From Solwaraspora sp. WMMD406 (lineage in GTDB: Bacteria; Actinomycetota; Actinomycetes; Mycobacteriales; Micromonosporaceae), in assembly GCF_029626025.1 (NCBI RefSeq), contig NZ_JARUBF010000001.1, forward strand, positions 5,302,001-5,366,000: a DNA stretch of 64,000 nt, read 5' to 3'. The notes under the pieces were generated by a model that saw nothing but the letters and a program-made list of their open reading frames with translations, was not told the DNA's origin and did not search any database. Positions 62,278 through 64,000 of the stretch are shown piece after piece. Made by a program: the position numbers and the translations under genes. The stretch's first letter is position 1, and every line of letters starts with the position of its first letter.

Positions 62278-62360
62278 CCTGCTCCGTCGCTCTCTCTCAG
62301 TGTGCTTCGCCGGCATCCGACCGACCGGCTCCCACCGACTCCCACCGGATCCCTCTGACT

Positions 62361-62410
62361 CCCACCGGCTTCCACCGGCTTCCACCGGCTTCCACCGGCT
62401 TCCACCGGCT
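62361..62410. repeat. Five 10-bp tandem repeats downstream of the MFS gene
   Basis: TCCACCGGCT is repeated five times (the first copy begins CCC), with degenerate copies extending to about 62322. It fills the gap between the MFS transporter stop (62428) and the DUF3046 start (62277). Confidence 0.9.
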
Positions 62411-62427
62411 CCGGCGGACGCCGGCGG

Positions 62428-63747
62428 TCACCGCCGCGCCGCGGCGGCCGGCACGGGCCGCAGCGCGAGCGCCAGCAACGGTACCGTGGCCAGCGCCGCG
62501 AGCATGTTGAGCACCGGGTAGCCGGCCCATCCGACGATCACGCCACTCACCGCGCCCGCCGCCGCGCCGGCCAGGCCCATCGTCAGGTCGGACAGGCCCT
62601 GCACCGATGGCCGGACGTCGACCGGCACCGACTCGGACAGCAACGTCGAACCGGCGACCATCGTGCCGGACCACCCCAGACCGAGCAGCACCAGCCCGAC
62701 GACCAGGCGTACGGTGTCGTGACCGGCCGTACCGGCGACCGCGCAGGCGGCCAGCAACAGGCCGATCCCGCCGAGGATCACCGGACGGCGGCCCACCCGG
62801 TCGGTGAGCCACCCGACCACCGGGGCGAGCGCGTACATGCCGGCGATGTGCAGGCTCAACACGATCCCGACGACCTCAAGGACATCGTCGTCGCCATGGG
62901 CCGTACCGAGATGCACCGGGGTCATCGCCATCACGCCGACCATCACCAGGTGGCCGACCGCGACGGCCGCGATACCGAGACGGGCGGCGGGGCTGGCGGC
63001 GACCACCCGCAGCGCGGGTCGCAGACCACGGCCGGTTCGATCCGCTGGCGCGCCAGCGGCGGGCGCACCAGCGGAGTAGGCAGACCCGGCGGCGGCCAGT
63101 CGGCGGGCGGTGAGCAGCGGATCCGGCCGGAGCCCGACAGCCAGGATCAGCGCGGCAAGCAGGAACGCCCCGACGCTGAACACGAACGGACCGGACAGCG
63201 ACGGCAGTCCGAATCCGCTCACCGACCGGTCGGCCAGCGAGGCGAAGTTCGGCGCGGTGACCGCCCCGATGGTGGTCGCCCAGACCACCAGGGACAGTTG
63301 CCGTCCGCGACGGGCCGGCTCGGCCAGATCGACCGCCGCGTACCTGGCCTGCAAACCCGCCGTGGTGGACCCGCCGAAGAGCAGCATGCCGACGAAGAGC
63401 AGCGGGACCCAGTCCAGCACGGCCGCCGCCACCACCAGCGCCGCGCCGGTGGCGCCGACGAGGTATCCGAGCACCAGGCCGGGGCGGCGGCCGCGCTCGT
63501 TCATGATCCGCACCACCGGTACGGCGAGCAGTGCCCCGCCCACCACCGCGGCGCTCTGCGCCAAGCCGGAGACGGTGGTGCCGCCGAGACGGGCGGCGAG
63601 CAGGCCACCCACGGAGATCCCGATGGTGACCCCGATACCGCCGACGACCTGCGTGCCGGCCAGCAGGCGCAGGGTGCGTCGCTGGATCCGGGCGACGTCG
63701 ACGCCGGTCGAGGTGGGGGTGGAACGTGGGGTGGTGAGCGCTGCCAT
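62428..63747 (-). CDS. MFS transporter
   Basis: A 439-residue membrane protein with twelve predicted helices in two halves joined by a hydrophilic loop (about 205-245) rich in Ala/Gly. The helix 2-3 loop reads RIMNERGRRPGLVLGY and the equivalent loop in the second half WLTDRVGRRPVILGG, both variants of the MFS motif A (G-x-L-x-D-R-x-G-R-R). It is a proton-coupled exporter type; the substrate is unknown. ATG at 63747 is 72 bp after the glycosylase stop, and the pair may be cotranscribed. It ends before a 10-bp repeat array. Confidence 0.88.
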   Translation of the reverse strand: MAALTTPRSTPTSTGVDVARIQRRTLRLLAGTQVVGGIGVTIGISVGGLLAARLGGTTVSGLAQSAAVVGGALLAVPVVRIMNERGRRPGLVLGYLVGATGAALVVAAAVLDWVPLLFVGMLLFGGSTTAGLQARYAAVDLAEPARRGRQLSLVVWATTIGAVTAPNFASLADRSVSGFGLPSLSGPFVFSVGAFLLAALILAVGLRPDPLLTARRLAAAGSAYSAGAPAAGAPADRTGRGLRPALRVVAASPAARLGIAAVAVGHLVMVGVMAMTPVHLGTAHGDDDVLEVVGIVLSLHIAGMYALAPVVGWLTDRVGRRPVILGGIGLLLAACAVAGTAGHDTVRLVVGLVLLGLGWSGTMVAGSTLLSESVPVDVRPSVQGLSDLTMGLAGAAAGAVSGVIVGWAGYPVLNMLAALATVPLLALALRPVPAAAARR

Positions 63748-63819
63748 CAGTGTCCCTCGGTCGGCCCGTACCGGTCCAGCCGGTGAAGGGGTGGGTAGCT
63801 GGGGTGAGCCGGCGAGGAG

Positions 63820-64000
63820 CTAGCCAGCGAGGAGCTTGCCGGCGACGGTGAGATCGGCGACCAGACCACGGTAGGCGGTCTCCCGGTCGTCGGCCCGCAG
63901 CACGGCGGAGGGGTGGATCGTAGCCACCAGCCGGGCCGGGGCGACCGGGAAATCCCGCGCCCGCTGCGCCGAGTCGGGCCAGGGCATCGGTACGCCGCGC
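63820..64000 (-). CDS. C-terminal end of a uracil-DNA glycosylase (UdgX/family 4 type)
   Basis: Only the last 59 codons are in the window; the gene starts beyond 64000. GVPMPWPDSAQRARDFPVAP and TIHPSAVLRADDRETAYRGLVADL carry the HPSAVLR motif of family 4/UdgX-type uracil-DNA glycosylases, which removes uracil from DNA; UdgX forms a covalent link through a His outside this fragment. The end is TVAGKLLAG-stop. A 15-bp duplication (63805-63834) repeats the last codons and stop. Confidence 0.8.
   Translation of the reverse strand, partial: RGVPMPWPDSAQRARDFPVAPARLVATIHPSAVLRADDRETAYRGLVADLTVAGKLLAG

Noticed and set aside
62278-62385. N-terminal extension of the DUF3046 protein with RWE repeats
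   Set aside because: It is translation of the intergenic repeat; the family starts at MRLTDF.

Overview
The window is high-GC actinomycete chromosome, most probably from a Micromonosporaceae member (Micromonospora-type). Evidence is the GC-rich third codon positions, frequent GTG (and one TTG) starts, and a conserved actinobacterial gene order: sigB-like ... dtxR; nrdJ-nrdR facing lexA; hflX; miaA; miaB - gluABCD - rny - recX - recA - DUF3046. No rRNA, tRNA or CRISPR array was seen. Genus-level naming is inference.

Layout. 1-11 kb is housekeeping: a truncated SAM methyltransferase, dtd, a SigA/SigB-type sigma factor, a reversible lysine-acetylation pair (acuC and a GNAT/acyl-CoA-synthetase fusion), sseA, an iron-type DtxR regulator, a lipoprotein and a TRM11-like methyltransferase. 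11.9-17.6 kb is an accessory surface locus: a 52-residue LAVTG/TM/basic-tail miniprotein, a short exosortase-like protein, a membrane GT2 glycosyltransferase, a secreted protein with a C-terminal anchor, a UDP-GlcNAc 2-epimerase and, after a hairpin, an OafA-type acyltransferase. It is the best candidate for a little-described system. It is bordered on its right by remnants of a large serine recombinase and a UvrD-like helicase. 19-26 kb mixes intact genes (DUF4394, AlkD-like, a DUF2089/SHOCT operon, DUF6069, an ECF sigma factor) with a cluster of broken secreted-polysaccharidase genes (esterase-CBM2, ricin/CBM13 tail, GH11 xylanase) and a DUF1152 remnant. 26-32 kb is a four-gene hydrolase operon with two AraC regulators. 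32-35 kb carries two toxin-antitoxin pairs, a broken GNAT gene and a DUF2332 gene. 35-64 kb is core genome: class II ribonucleotide reductase nrdJ with two inteins, nrdR, lexA, hflX, malic enzyme, miaA, DUF349, miaB, the gluABCD glutamate-type ABC importer, rny, recX, recA, DUF3046, an MFS transporter and the end of a uracil-DNA glycosylase.

Two cross-cutting DNA features stand out. Several genes end in short tandem duplications whose unit contains the gene's own stop codon. A 57-bp repeat (five full copies plus a partial one) separates the two glu permease genes and is open as a reading frame that overlaps both neighbours. SOS-type boxes lie at matching distances in front of lexA and recA.
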